A stretch of 64,000 nt of DNA, taken from Rhizobium tumorigenes. Its GTDB lineage: Bacteria; Pseudomonadota; Alphaproteobacteria; Rhizobiales; Rhizobiaceae. The translations under genes were made by a program, and so were the position numbers. The notes below the pieces were generated by a model, which was not told where the DNA came from, ran no database searches, and saw nothing but the letters and a program-made list of their open reading frames with translations. The DNA lies in NCBI RefSeq assembly GCF_003240565.2, contig NZ_CP117257.1, forward strand, positions 1 through 64,000, given 5' to 3'. Each line of letters opens with the position of its first letter. The first letter of the stretch is position 1. Positions 8,490-17,908 of this stretch are shown in pieces.

Positions 8490-8528
8490 CTTAGCGTTGG
8501 CTAGCGGGAAACGAACGCGATGTCCTCC
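8490..8528 (-). repeat. Right terminal inverted repeat of the Tn3-family transposon
   Basis: On the minus strand it reads GGAGGACATCGCGTTCG and onward to AACGCTAAG, matching the left end. The inner part also forms the palindrome CCAACGC-TT-AGCGTTGG (8483-8500), which may double as a terminator for the small reductase gene. Confidence 0.6.
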
Positions 8529-8615
8529 GACTGTCCTCGGCAAGTTGGAAATCATCATTGATCAAAGAGCCAGACTCGCATGTTCACAGTTGGCAGCGGG
8601 GGAATGACATGACTG

Positions 8616-11600
8616 TCAAAGTGCGGAGAACTCGCTCGAAAGCCTTCGTGCTGCATGCTCCCATGTCAGCTGAAGTCTCAAGGCCTTCCGTAAGTCTGCT
8701 GCACGCTGGAAAGCCTCCTCGCGATTGAACAAGGCGGCGTCAACCTTCTCAGCCCAAGCATTTCTTGTTTCCTCTTCGGAAAGATGAACTGGCGCGATAC
8801 AGGATTCTACCAGCTCTCGCGATAGCCCATCGTTCGTGACGGCTCCACGCAGATAGTCGGCCAAGCCACTTGAGCTCGAGATAACAACGGGAACGCCCGC
8901 AGCGATTGCTTCCAGCCCGGTAAGGCCAAAACCCTCTGCCACGGAGGGCATCAAGATCAGCGCGGCTTTCAAATAGCCATTTGTGAGTTTCAGAGGATCT
9001 GTCGTGAACGAGCGGGGTTGCACAAACTGGGCGTAATCTGAAAGCTCCCCGATGCGGGCAAACTCGGCATTCGCATCTTCCGAAAAACCACGCATGATCA
9101 GGACTGGGAGGCCGTGCACCGTCCACTCGCGCCCGTTGCCCACGATTTTAATGACATTGCATGCCAACATGCCGCCTTTTGCGACCGCATCTTCCATGCG
9201 CGCTGACATGATGCACATGTTAAGATGCAACTTCGCAGGATCTGGATTGAGCGTCAGAAGATCAGGGTTCAGGCCAGGTACTAAAACACAAACCGGCGGA
9301 GGGTCTATTGCTTCCGCCAGAAAGCTTTTCTGGATCCGCGGGCCAATGGCAACCACTAGATTTGCCGCGCCAGCGAGGTCCAGTTGGTTCTGCAATTTTG
9401 TCTCGCCCCCGAGAACGTTGCGAGGTCGATCAGCTTTGGGGCTTTTCAAGCCTTCATTCTCTTGCGGGATCGTGTGTAGGAAGTGCACGTACTTAGCGTG
9501 AAAACGCGTCGCAAGAGCTTTGGCAAAACGACCCGTAATGTGATCATGTCCGAGGACAAGCTCTGGCAGGCCGCCAATATCTGCGGCTTGGCAAAGCAAT
9601 AGTCGGTCGATGCCGGAGATACCAACAGATTCGGGACACGCGACCAGGTTCACCTTTACACCGGTCGCATCATTTATTTCAGCTTCTGTGGCATCTGGAA
9701 CCAGGCAGATAACCGTGTGACCTAAGGCTGCCAAAGCTCTGCAAAGTTCTCGATTGAGAGTTGAGATGCCTCCGTGGAGGGACATCCACTCAGACGCCAC
9801 CGCTAAGATGGTTTTGCGCTCCGCTTCAGGAAGCGCTCCCGCCTCTCGGACCTTCGGAGCGGGAACATCAATCTCGATCTGACCGTCTGCCAAGGCGTCA
9901 AGGTGGGATTTTCTTCCGCGATCAGCCTGCAATTCTTCTGGCGCTGATTGAAGCCCCATAGTGGAGATGCGTGCAAGGACATCCGCTGGATCTTCCCGTC
10001 GAACATGGTTTGCGCGGACATTCCGACGCGCTTCCTCAATTGACCATTGCAGAGCCTCATGCCCATCTGGAACCGCGTGTTTAACTCGGTGCAGTTGTTC
10101 AAGCGACACGTTCGTGCCACGCCCTACGAGCCTGCTAAGCAGAATACTGCGTAGCTGTTCGACAAAATCTGGCGACCGCAGAAGCCGCCCTCCAGCCTCC
10201 TGGGAAGGGCGCTCTGGTAACAGAGAAACTAGGTCGATATATCCTTGGGCGAGGTCGTACTCAGACAAAACATCGAGCTTCGGTCCTTGATTGAACGCCA
10301 CTTGTTCTGCAAATTGTGCCCAGATCGCCCTTGCAAGTTCTTCGTCTTTACCTCGCAGCTCAAGGAGCTTCAGCCAAATTTCTTGTGGGTCGCGGCGCAA
10401 TAGTTCGACCGTGGCCTCCGCGATCAACGCAGTTTGCGAGGGCTCCGGTGGTGTGTCACTTCCTGCCTTTTCCAATGCCGCGATGACGCTCGCTACCGCC
10501 TGACCGTCACCGTTTCGGACGAGAAAACCCAGTATTGACGGCGTCTCCTCGTGGCGCGTGAGGTCGTGCGATTGGTCGAGGTCCCGGAGGAAGCTTGCCA
10601 AACGCGAATCAAGTGCCCACTCCAACAGATCGAGCACACGAGAAGAAAGACCCTTTGAACCACTGCCAGTCGCAATTTGCTGGACTGCAAGCATGACCGC
10701 AGCCGGAGCTTTCCGATAAGCCTCCCGGACGAGATGGCGCTGCGCATCATCTTGGTTGAAATCATTTCCAAGGAACCCGACCGCAGCTGGAGACCAAGTG
10801 GCCCAGGTCTCGTCACTCAATGCAGCAAACGTGTCAGGAGCATTCTCCCAAAGTAACCGCAGGGCGCGCAAGCCAGCATTGGCCGGTCGATGGCTGGTGT
10901 TGGTGCCGAGCCAACTTGTCTCAGCAAGAGGTGACTTCACGAGATAGTCTGATGCGGTCCGTATAATCCTTGCCTGCTGGCTCGCTTCAAGTGCGCCCCA
11001 GCCGGGCGTCTGGGTAAGATCCGACATGAACTCAAAGTGGGGATCGAAGCTGCCTGTCGGTTCCTGGAAAAGCTGGAGGTTGAGCTGCCACCAAAGTTGT
11101 GCGTCACCTGCTTCGATCCGGTTGAGCAGCTTTTCGATACCGTCCCTCCAGGCGGACGATTTCAGCTTTTCGGATGCTCGGAGCCCCTCAGCATCGCGTT
11201 CCCTTTGGAATTTTTGGCGCATGTAGTCAGACGCCGGAGAATCTAAAGTGACTGAGTAATGCGCAGAGAGGGTTTGTTGCAATGGTGGGATATTTAAGGC
11301 GGCATTCCACACCTCTTCCATCGTATCGATCGGCAATTGCAGACTCAGCTCAACGATGATGCGAGACAGCGCGAGTTGAAGGGAATCATCGCGAGTACCA
11401 GTAATCTTCGCCAAGTATTCGCTGAGATCGTTCGGTACAAGTAGATCTGGGAGGGTTTGAAATATGAGGATGACGCTACGGAGTGCATCTTGGCTTCGCT
11501 GAAGAATTTTGTCCACGAGCGTCGCACGCGCCAGCGGAGCGTTCGGCCAATGCGAAGTGCGGTCTCCTCTCTCAATTGTAAAGCGTGCCACATTGCGATC

Positions 11601-13538
11601 TGCGGCAACGATGAATGCGGCCATCGCATCTGCAACTTGGGGCGCTGCGACTTGGCCCGCAGATGCCCAAAACAGTCGTGTTCCAACGGTTTCAAGATAA
11701 TTCTGTCCGTCGTCATCGGCGTCCAGCCTCAGATTTAACCACTCTATCGTTTCGAGGGCCTGCTCCGCTGTCATCTCTGGCGCTTCGAAACGGGATAGAA
11801 ACATCTGGTATGGGCCGATCAGATTGCTTCGCTTAGGAGCCGTCAGCGCGAGGAGCAATTGCCGGAAGGAAAGGCTGCCGGGCCAAGACGCTTGCAGGAC
11901 AGTGCCACGTAGGCGATCGTCGGTGTCGCTCGTGAGATCAGAAAAAAGGATCGGAGCCAGAAGTTCGTCAGACTTGGTACCAATGAGCTTTCGAACGGAG
12001 CGCGCCGCGATAGTCCGCAAGATGCCATCAACGCGCGGCGCGGTAGCCACATTCAGAATAACACCGGAGAGCGAGGTTTTTCCGGCTTCCGCCGCCAAAT
12101 CAATCGCTGCCCTGCGTTGAAAAGGTGGGGTGTCGTCTCTCGTAATCAGTGGGAGAAGCTGCTCCTCCAGTCCGTCGTGATCGAGCCGGCCAAGGAGCGG
12201 CAGTATCTCGTTATACCGGTCTAGGAGCTCCCCGTTGGCTAACCGATCGAGCAATGCCTCCGTCAAGCGTGCGCGGTCGGCGGGTTCAAGCGCCAATGCC
12301 TGAGACTGAAGCAACACATCTGGCTGTCGGTCGATCAGCTCGCTGAAGACGCCTGGAACCATCACAGCGGTCCATCCAGCCACTTCGGTGAGGTGCAGCG
12401 CAACACCACCTGGCCCTCCAATCTCCGGCACGATCAGGAGCGACAGGATTTCTTCTGCTGACAGCCGGTGGTCTGCAAGGTAGCGAGCTGTTAGTAAGTC
12501 GCTGAAAATTCGATGCGACCACTGGAAAGTTTTAGGCGCGACTTCGACGAAAAGCGGAGATTTCAAGCAAAGCGAGAACTGTGCCGGTGTTGCGGTGACC
12601 AAATCTCCCTTAGTCGGTTCGATGCCGCCCGCAATACTTGAAACAGACAACGTTTCAGTGTCGGTCGAGCCTACCGCCGTCGTCAACCGACGTATATCGG
12701 AGAATGTGCAGGCGGCCGCTAGCCGACCGGCCATCGCCAATTGAACGTCGACGGATGATCCATCGACCGAACCGAGGGCCGCAAGAATTGCGGTGTAGAT
12801 CAGATCAGCTTGTCGTGTGGGGAAAGTGCCGCCTTTCCTATATTGGTCCAACAGGATTGCCAGCAGTAACGGCCGACCTGCGACCGCACGCATTTTCTCG
12901 TTCGACAAGTGAGCCGTCAGGATGGCCCGGTTCTCTGCTGACAACTCAAAGCTATTGATCGCCGAGAGAATCTGACTGTCCGCCAGAGGCAATAGCGAAA
13001 GGCGTTTGTGAGCATCTGGCGGCCATCGGTCTTTGACCATTTGATCAAGTTGGTCGGTCCACGCTGAGGTGCGGCAGGTAAAGGCAATCTTGAGGCGGCC
13101 GCGTTTGCCGAGTGCGAAGAGCCGATCAAGAAAGCCCTCCAGCAGGCGCTTCGGATCCAGCCCCCCGGCCAATTCGTCCACACCGTCGATTAAGATGTGC
13201 CATTCCCGGTGTTCATCCGTCCAGCCCAGGCAATGGTCGGAAACCAGCAAGGCATCAAGGACCCCGGCAAAGTCTGGATCACGGACTGAAACAAGATCGA
13301 CTTGCTCGCCTCTGTCACGCAGCGATTGAGCGAGCGAAGCTAAATCCGAAGTTTTTCCCATTCCCGGTTCGCTCAAAAGCACCAGGCACGGTGTATCGGC
13401 AATATCAAGCAGTGCTACAGGAGCGGATTGTTGCCCCGCGTCTTCCGGGCCAGAGCTCGTGATGACCTCGTATCGTGAGACCAACGGCATCCATTCGCGG
13501 TTCCAGCTGAACCCGCTATTTATCCCCACATTTGCCAA
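8616..13538 (-). CDS. STAND P-loop NTPase with C-terminal glycosyltransferase domain
   Basis: This 1640-residue multidomain protein has no clear named relative known to me. An N-terminal NACHT-like STAND ATPase has Walker A SEPGMGKTS (56-64) and Walker B ILIDGVDEL (115-123), followed by a sensor-type arginine region (AFTCRTSAW). About residues 380-1220 are an alpha-solenoid of helical repeats. The last 400 residues (from about 1243) look like a GT4-type glycosyltransferase. It opens with ASEWMSLHGGISTLNRELC and has an EGFGLTGLEA donor-binding motif near 1535. The start is TTG at 13538, chosen because GAGGTGA lies six bases upstream. STAND proteins are often phage or stress sensors. The glycosyltransferase would be the effector or an output domain; that is inference. 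Confidence 0.85.
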   Translation of the reverse strand: MANVGINSGFSWNREWMPLVSRYEVITSSGPEDAGQQSAPVALLDIADTPCLVLLSEPGMGKTSDLASLAQSLRDRGEQVDLVSVRDPDFAGVLDALLVSDHCLGWTDEHREWHILIDGVDELAGGLDPKRLLEGFLDRLFALGKRGRLKIAFTCRTSAWTDQLDQMVKDRWPPDAHKRLSLLPLADSQILSAINSFELSAENRAILTAHLSNEKMRAVAGRPLLLAILLDQYRKGGTFPTRQADLIYTAILAALGSVDGSSVDVQLAMAGRLAAACTFSDIRRLTTAVGSTDTETLSVSSIAGGIEPTKGDLVTATPAQFSLCLKSPLFVEVAPKTFQWSHRIFSDLLTARYLADHRLSAEEILSLLIVPEIGGPGGVALHLTEVAGWTAVMVPGVFSELIDRQPDVLLQSQALALEPADRARLTEALLDRLANGELLDRYNEILPLLGRLDHDGLEEQLLPLITRDDTPPFQRRAAIDLAAEAGKTSLSGVILNVATAPRVDGILRTIAARSVRKLIGTKSDELLAPILFSDLTSDTDDRLRGTVLQASWPGSLSFRQLLLALTAPKRSNLIGPYQMFLSRFEAPEMTAEQALETIEWLNLRLDADDDGQNYLETVGTRLFWASAGQVAAPQVADAMAAFIVAADRNVARFTIERGDRTSHWPNAPLARATLVDKILQRSQDALRSVILIFQTLPDLLVPNDLSEYLAKITGTRDDSLQLALSRIIVELSLQLPIDTMEEVWNAALNIPPLQQTLSAHYSVTLDSPASDYMRQKFQRERDAEGLRASEKLKSSAWRDGIEKLLNRIEAGDAQLWWQLNLQLFQEPTGSFDPHFEFMSDLTQTPGWGALEASQQARIIRTASDYLVKSPLAETSWLGTNTSHRPANAGLRALRLLWENAPDTFAALSDETWATWSPAAVGFLGNDFNQDDAQRHLVREAYRKAPAAVMLAVQQIATGSGSKGLSSRVLDLLEWALDSRLASFLRDLDQSHDLTRHEETPSILGFLVRNGDGQAVASVIAALEKAGSDTPPEPSQTALIAEATVELLRRDPQEIWLKLLELRGKDEELARAIWAQFAEQVAFNQGPKLDVLSEYDLAQGYIDLVSLLPERPSQEAGGRLLRSPDFVEQLRSILLSRLVGRGTNVSLEQLHRVKHAVPDGHEALQWSIEEARRNVRANHVRREDPADVLARISTMGLQSAPEELQADRGRKSHLDALADGQIEIDVPAPKVREAGALPEAERKTILAVASEWMSLHGGISTLNRELCRALAALGHTVICLVPDATEAEINDATGVKVNLVACPESVGISGIDRLLLCQAADIGGLPELVLGHDHITGRFAKALATRFHAKYVHFLHTIPQENEGLKSPKADRPRNVLGGETKLQNQLDLAGAANLVVAIGPRIQKSFLAEAIDPPPVCVLVPGLNPDLLTLNPDPAKLHLNMCIMSARMEDAVAKGGMLACNVIKIVGNGREWTVHGLPVLIMRGFSEDANAEFARIGELSDYAQFVQPRSFTTDPLKLTNGYLKAALILMPSVAEGFGLTGLEAIAAGVPVVISSSSGLADYLRGAVTNDGLSRELVESCIAPVHLSEEETRNAWAEKVDAALFNREEAFQRAADLRKALRLQLTWEHAARRLSSEFSAL

Positions 13539-13787
13539 TCTCTATCACCTCAAGGACGCAGTACCCCATACTACCCATCTCAGCCTTGGGTTCAACGCAT
13601 CCTTCTGTTATATTTGATTAATCGGGATGGCTGCTCTCCCAATTATGACCCCTGTTGGGTCGAAACGAGGGCGAGTATCAACTCCACCAGCATACGTCTC
13701 AAAACGTCCGGAGCGTTGACGTTCCCATCAGGACGCAAGATCGATCAGCCATCGACTAGTGGGACTGCTAGGAGCTGTTGTGCTCGA

Positions 13788-14258
13788 CTAGTAGAAGAGC
13801 AGGTTGGACTTTGCCCAAAGCCACTGCATCTGTTCCGTGGTCCCTGCCAGAACCGACACGATCCCGGCGAACAAGGTCTTGAAATAGTAGCCCATGTAGC
13901 CTGCAAAGATGGACGCGCGCATGCCAATCGGGCCGTCCTGGTTGTCCTGAAACTGAAGACAAAGGCCAAAGATACTCAGGGCGAGGCAAATAAGCTGGAT
14001 AAACATCAGTCCCGCCAGCAGCCCAGAATTGTAGCTTGGATCTTGGGAAAGGAGATACGTGTTGTAGAGCCCAGCGACGCCAAAGGCGACCCCGCCTGCC
14101 CCAATCAGGAAGCTTCGCAGATCCCAGGCTCTTACAACTACCGAGACAGAGGCCTTCTCAATCGGATAGAAAACAACGTCGAACCAATGATCGACGGTGT
14201 GAACCCATCCCCCGACCAGATCCCAGCACCACCAAGCCCATTCCTTTAACCGCTCCAT
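13788..14258 (-). CDS. Small membrane protein of unknown function
   Basis: This protein of about 156 residues contains three or four hydrophobic segments (SFLIGAGGVAFGVAGLYNTY, GLLAGLMFIQLICLALSIFG and MGYYFKTLFAGIVSVLAG). A tryptophan-rich amphipathic N-terminus (MERLKEWAWWCWDLV) precedes them. I do not recognise the family. The start ATG has GAGG five bases upstream. It lies 250 bp upstream of the STAND-glycosyltransferase gene on the same strand, so it could be a partner, but no direct evidence links them. Confidence 0.6.
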   Translation of the reverse strand: MERLKEWAWWCWDLVGGWVHTVDHWFDVVFYPIEKASVSVVVRAWDLRSFLIGAGGVAFGVAGLYNTYLLSQDPSYNSGLLAGLMFIQLICLALSIFGLCLQFQDNQDGPIGMRASIFAGYMGYYFKTLFAGIVSVLAGTTEQMQWLWAKSNLLFY

Positions 14259-14442
14259 CACAACCTCATCACATTACCCCGATTGCTGGTTGAAGCATGA
14301 AGGGATTTGATGCAAGGGACGAACGACGATACGGTAAAGGATCCCTGTAGGAGACGCTCACGCGCGACAGCGTCGAATAAGTTAAATCAGAGTGTCGCTA
14401 TCCGATTCTTCTCAAAGGTACCTTTGAGCATGTCTTTAACAA

Positions 14443-15588
14443 TTACAGCATCTGCGCAGCACGTCCCGTCCGTCGTTTGGCGCTGTTATAATAGCTTGAC
14501 GCCTGTTGGACAGAGCGATGCCTCGATTGCTCCATAGCTTCGGGAAGCGGTATGCCGCGATTGGCGGCCTCAGTCAGGTACCCAGACCTCAACCCGTGGG
14601 CCGAAAACTCCCCACTCTCCAACCCGGCCATTTCCGCCCGCTGCTTCAGGATCGCATTCACTGACTGCGGATCGATCGCCCGTTTCGAAATGGTGCCCCA
14701 TCGCCCTATCCCCCGAAACACGCTGCCCTTGTCGATTTTCGCGGCAACCATCCAGGCATTCAGCGCCTCCACGGGGCGGCCGGTCAGATAGACGACGTCG
14801 TCCTCTTCCCCGGAGGTGGTTTTCGTGCGGCCGAGATGGATGGCGAGAGAGGGGAGGGGGGCGCCGTTTTCGACTGGGATCGGTGGCTCGACGGTCAGCT
14901 GCTCGCGGCGCAGCCCAGCGATCTCGCTGCGCCTCCGGCCGCCGGACGCAAACGCTACCATCAGGATTGCCCGGTCACGGAGATCGCGCATGCTGTCGCT
15001 AGCGCAGGTCGCCAGCAGTTTTGCCAGCACGTCACCGGTGACCGCCTTGGCGCTCTTGCGACCCCGCGTCCGGGGGACGGCGCGAACCGAAAGGCGGATG
15101 GCCGATTTCAGGGCAGGGGAGGCGAATGCGCCATCAAGGCCGCGCCATTTGGTCAGGGTCGACCAATTCGCCAGCCTTCGGCGCACCGTCGCCGGCGCAT
15201 GCGGGCCGACGGATTTCAGGAACCCTTGGCTTCGAAGGTTTCCGTCGACGTCGGCCGGCATGCCGTGATCGGCATCCGTTTCGCGCCGCTGCGGGTCCCA
15301 GAGATGATGCGCAACGAATTTTAGTAGGAGCGCTTCGGGCGCCGGCCAGGGCAGCGATCGTCCGGTGGCTGCCAAGCCCCACGCCTCGAGATAACTGAGA
15401 TCCGAGGTGAGCGCCCGCAACGTGTTGTCGCCCATGCCCTGGTTGACGAGATGGCGCAGCGTCTCGATGTCTTGGTCAGTAAGAAGCTCGGCGAGTTCGT
15501 CGCGGCGCTCCATCGGCAGGACGGAGGCAATGGTGTCAAGTTCTTCGGCGCGTCGCTCGACGGCGGTCAGTGTTTTGGGTTTGGCCAC
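14443..15588 (-). CDS. Tyrosine recombinase / integrase
   Basis: This 381-residue site-specific recombinase of the phage-integrase/XerCD fold has an N-terminal SAM-like core-binding domain (about 45-180). Its catalytic residues are readable: R in ASGGRRRSEIAGL, K in LGRTKTTSGEEDD, HxxR in SAHGLRSG, a second H in SRHRSVQQ, and the nucleophile Y in ASSYYNSAKR. Related recombinases are common on rhizobial plasmids and may resolve multimers or integrate cassettes. The start is GTG with GGAG nine bases upstream. It is separated by only about 200 bp from the first of several 45-bp boundary repeats, which makes a mobility role for the cassettes worth testing. Confidence 0.9.
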   Translation of the reverse strand: MAKPKTLTAVERRAEELDTIASVLPMERRDELAELLTDQDIETLRHLVNQGMGDNTLRALTSDLSYLEAWGLAATGRSLPWPAPEALLLKFVAHHLWDPQRRETDADHGMPADVDGNLRSQGFLKSVGPHAPATVRRRLANWSTLTKWRGLDGAFASPALKSAIRLSVRAVPRTRGRKSAKAVTGDVLAKLLATCASDSMRDLRDRAILMVAFASGGRRRSEIAGLRREQLTVEPPIPVENGAPLPSLAIHLGRTKTTSGEEDDVVYLTGRPVEALNAWMVAAKIDKGSVFRGIGRWGTISKRAIDPQSVNAILKQRAEMAGLESGEFSAHGLRSGYLTEAANRGIPLPEAMEQSRHRSVQQASSYYNSAKRRTGRAAQML

Positions 15589-15851
15589 AGGCGCTCCAAA
15601 AGTAAGGTTTCGGCGGCCTCCGGGCCGTGATTTGCCCCGATTCTTTCTGTGTCGATCAGCTTGATTAAGCGGAATTAATTTCTTTGTAATGATACAGTTT
15701 ATTAACTGCCAGGATCATTGGAATCTTTTGGATTGGCCGGAATGCGCCAACACTGACATTGCGGCTGCCGCAAAACTCCCTATTCTGCGACGTCGCTAAA
15801 GTCAGGAAAACAAGTGTCGCTTTAATTGGGAGATTTGCGACAAGCCATCAG
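15589..15851. other. Intergenic region with first cassette-boundary repeat
   Basis: The part near the integrase start is AT-rich (TTTCTTTGTAATGATACAG) and may hold its promoter. The part next to 15.85 kb holds the repeat listed separately. No gene is seen. Confidence 0.5.
15798..15842. repeat. Cassette-boundary repeat, copy A
   Basis: AAAGTCAG (15798-15805) and GGGAGATTTGCGACA (15828-15842) start exactly 30 bp apart, as in copy C at 20130-20174. TGTCGC and GCGACA inside it form a hairpin. It lies directly downstream of the DMT pair. Confidence 0.6.
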
Positions 15852-16283
15852 CTACTTCTTGCTCACGAATGCCGCCATCCAAACGCCGGCGACAATGATG
15901 GCGGCTCCGCCAAGAGCGGTCATCGTCGCCTCTGAAAAAGGGAGGCTCAGGCTGTCGATCGCCATGCTCGCCAGCATTTGTGCGCCCACGACAAAGCTGG
16001 TTGTCTTGCCAGCCCCCAGCCTCGGAACTGCGTGACTGTTAAGTGCTACGAAGGCAACGCCCAGGATGCCACCGAGCCATGCCGTTGTAGGTACTGCCGG
16101 CTCCACGGCTAAATTGTTTCGGAACATCGTGGCGATGATCACTGACAGGAAAATGAAGCCGACCGCATGCGCCCATAGGGCAGTGCGGATCGCCCCGACC
16201 TTCCGACCGAGATGCCCGTTGATGACCCGGCTCGTTGCTATCAGGATGCCGTTCAGCAATGCGAGGCCGATCAATGTCAGCAT
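15852..16283 (-). CDS. Small DMT-family transporter subunit (DUF606/YdcZ type)
   Basis: This 143-residue protein has about five hydrophobic helices in the DUF606 pattern (LTLIGLALLNGILIATSRVI, AHAVGFIFLSVIIATMF, GGILGVAFVALNSHAVPRLGAG and VVGAQMLASMAIDSL). Such half-size DMT proteins are often encoded in pairs and form heterodimeric exporters of unknown substrate. Its start is four bases from the stop of the upstream paralogue, so the two are translated as a pair. The adjacent divergent LysR gene is the likely regulator. Confidence 0.85.
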   Translation of the reverse strand: MLTLIGLALLNGILIATSRVINGHLGRKVGAIRTALWAHAVGFIFLSVIIATMFRNNLAVEPAVPTTAWLGGILGVAFVALNSHAVPRLGAGKTTSFVVGAQMLASMAIDSLSLPFSEATMTALGGAAIIVAGVWMAAFVSKK

Positions 16284-16286
16284 TGT

Positions 16287-16754
16287 TCAACTCCTCGCCA
16301 CTATGATGACCATGCTTCCGATCAGAACCAGCACAAACCCGATGGTCTCGCGGAGCTGCGGTTGCCGGCGCGGTAGGCGGAAGAGCCCGAAATAATCCGC
16401 ACACACGCCAAACGCCATTTGCCCGACCAGCAGCAAGGCCAAAGTGCCCGCAAGACCGAGAGCGCTATTGACCGTGATTGCGGCGAGCAAAACGGTGAAG
16501 GCCCCCGGAACACCGCCAAGATAGGCCCATAACGGCCAGCAACGATGCGGCACGCTTACGGTCGTTGTCTTGCCTCTGAGCAACAGGATGAGGACGAGGG
16601 CCAAGCCGGCGATTGTTCCAATGCCGTGCGCCGTCCACGATGCAAAGAGCGGCGAGCTGTGCCGGGCAAGCTGGCTGTTCCAATCGGTCATGACCGCCAG
16701 CACGACGCCGGCGACCAGCGCGAGCAAGATGGTCCAGTCGATGGGCCTTTGCAT
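16287..16754 (-). CDS. Small DMT-family transporter subunit (DUF606/YdcZ type)
   Basis: This is the first gene of the DMT pair, with 155 residues and five predicted helices (ILLALVAGVVLAVMTDWNSQL to IGFVLVLIGSMVIIVARS). I use the ATG at 16754 rather than an upstream in-frame start because AAAGGA lies eleven bases before it. It is a paralogue of the next gene, and together they probably make one efflux unit in the inner membrane. It is transcribed away from the LysR gene at 16941 across a 186-bp shared promoter region. Confidence 0.85.
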   Translation of the reverse strand: MQRPIDWTILLALVAGVVLAVMTDWNSQLARHSSPLFASWTAHGIGTIAGLALVLILLLRGKTTTVSVPHRCWPLWAYLGGVPGAFTVLLAAITVNSALGLAGTLALLLVGQMAFGVCADYFGLFRLPRRQPQLRETIGFVLVLIGSMVIIVARS

Positions 16755-16940
16755 TATTCCGGCATCCTTTTGACGCGGAAGGCCCGGACACAAATGGTGT
16801 CAAGAGTGCCTTCACATTCTCGCACATCCTCATCGCGAGGCGCGGGAATGTCTTAAGATTAAGGGTTTCACTCAGTCCGCGAAAGGCGCTGGCTTTCCGG
16901 TCGATGCGGACTATTCTGTCCCTAAAAGGAGCAAAGTGGC

Positions 16941-17834
16941 ATGGAGAATTTTGGCGGGCTGAAGATATTCGTGCGGGTGGCGGATACGCTCAGTTTCGTG
17001 GAGGCCGGTCGCCAACTCGGCCTTTCCGCCTCGGCGATCGGAAAGGCCGTTTCCCGCCTTGAGCAGCGATTAGGCGCAAGGTTGCTTCACCGGACCACGC
17101 ACAGCGTTAGCCTCACAACGGAAGGTGCGCTGTTTCTCGACCGCGCGCGGCGTATCCTTTCCGAAATAGAACTGGCGGCGCAGGAACTATCGGAAGCCGG
17201 GCAGAACGTTCGCGGCCCGATGAGGATCAGCCTGCCCACATGGGCGATGAGCTTCATGCCGATCTTTCGGCGCTTCATGCAGGTCTATCCCGAGGTGCGG
17301 CTGGAACTCGAATTGACCGACCGGCTCGTGGACATTGTGGGTGAGGGTTACGACCTCGCCATTCGAACCGGAGAGGTTCGCGATTCCAGCCTCATGACAC
17401 GGATCGTCGGGCGCTTTCGACACACCATCATTGCCGCGCCGTCATATCTTGCCGCCCATGGCATTCCGGCTTCTCCTGAAGATCTCCTCAATCATCGTTG
17501 TCTGCATAGACGGCACCCTGGGAGCGGATTGATAGACGCTTGGCCACTTGCCAGGGATGGCGTCAATCTTGATCTGGACTTGCCGGTCGCAATGGTCGCA
17601 AACAGTGTCGAGGCCAGAATTGAACTGGCAGAACAGGGAGCGGGCTTCGCCTGCGTGCCGTCGATCGCGGTCAGCCGTCACATCGAGAATGGCGGCTTGC
17701 TATCGATCCTGAAGGGGAATGTGCGGGACGCCGGCGTGTTTCGGCTTCTGTGGCCGGCCGGAGCTGCCCCCTCGCGCAATGTCGCCGTATTGGTCGATTT
17801 TGTAGCTCAGGCGAGTGTGTCGCAGAAATTCTGA
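16941..17834 (+). CDS. LysR-family transcriptional regulator
   Basis: This 297-residue protein has an N-terminal winged HTH (SFVEAGRQLGLSASAIGKAVSRLEQRLGARLLHRTTHSV) and a periplasmic-binding-like effector domain (from about residue 90, RGPMRISLPTWAMSFMPIF). AAAAGGAG precedes the ATG. It diverges from the DMT pair, the classical LysR-target arrangement, and so probably controls it in response to an unknown small molecule. Its stop lies inside a hairpin (GTCGCA/TGCGAC, 17819-17843). Confidence 0.92.
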   Translation: MENFGGLKIFVRVADTLSFVEAGRQLGLSASAIGKAVSRLEQRLGARLLHRTTHSVSLTTEGALFLDRARRILSEIELAAQELSEAGQNVRGPMRISLPTWAMSFMPIFRRFMQVYPEVRLELELTDRLVDIVGEGYDLAIRTGEVRDSSLMTRIVGRFRHTIIAAPSYLAAHGIPASPEDLLNHRCLHRRHPGSGLIDAWPLARDGVNLDLDLPVAMVANSVEARIELAEQGAGFACVPSIAVSRHIENGGLLSILKGNVRDAGVFRLLWPAGAAPSRNVAVLVDFVAQASVSQKF

Positions 17835-17843
17835 TTTTGCGAC
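17819..17843 (+). terminator. Hairpin at the LysR stop codon
   Basis: GTCGCA (17819-17824) pairs with TGCGAC (17838-17843), with further A-T pairs inside. It overlaps the last codons of the regulator gene and adjoins boundary repeat B. Confidence 0.4.
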
Positions 17844-17849
17844 TGTGCA

Positions 17850-17894
17850 GAAGTCGGGCCAACATATCGAACAAAAATCGGGATTTCCGGGACA
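17850..17894. repeat. Cassette-boundary repeat, copy B (degenerate)
   Basis: AGAAGTCGG and GGGATTTCCGGGACA keep the same 30-bp spacing and total 45-bp length as copies A and C. ATCGA-CAAAAATC in the middle matches copy C. It lies between the LysR gene and the converging MFS gene. Confidence 0.5.
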
Positions 17895-17908
17895 GCCTGT
17901 CAGGAGAC

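Larger units (their letters stand above)
4463..8528. mobile_element. Tn3-family transposon carrying tnpA, tnpR and a DfrB-like gene
   Basis: The element is bounded by imperfect inverted repeats. The left end at 4463-4501 contains GTCGCGTTGGTTTCCCACT. The right end, read inward on the minus strand from 8528, contains ATCGCGTTCGTTTCCCGCT and ends in AACGCTAAG, the usual inner end of Tn3-type 38-bp repeats. It encloses a transposase, a divergent resolvase with a res region between them, and one small passenger gene. I could not find a clean 5-bp target duplication, so the exact tips are uncertain by a few bases. Confidence 0.7.

Noticed and set aside
8604..8609. ATGACA as a possible right tip of a Tn402-like element
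   Set aside because: Only six bases match and no internal repeats follow; a 5-bp duplication was not found.
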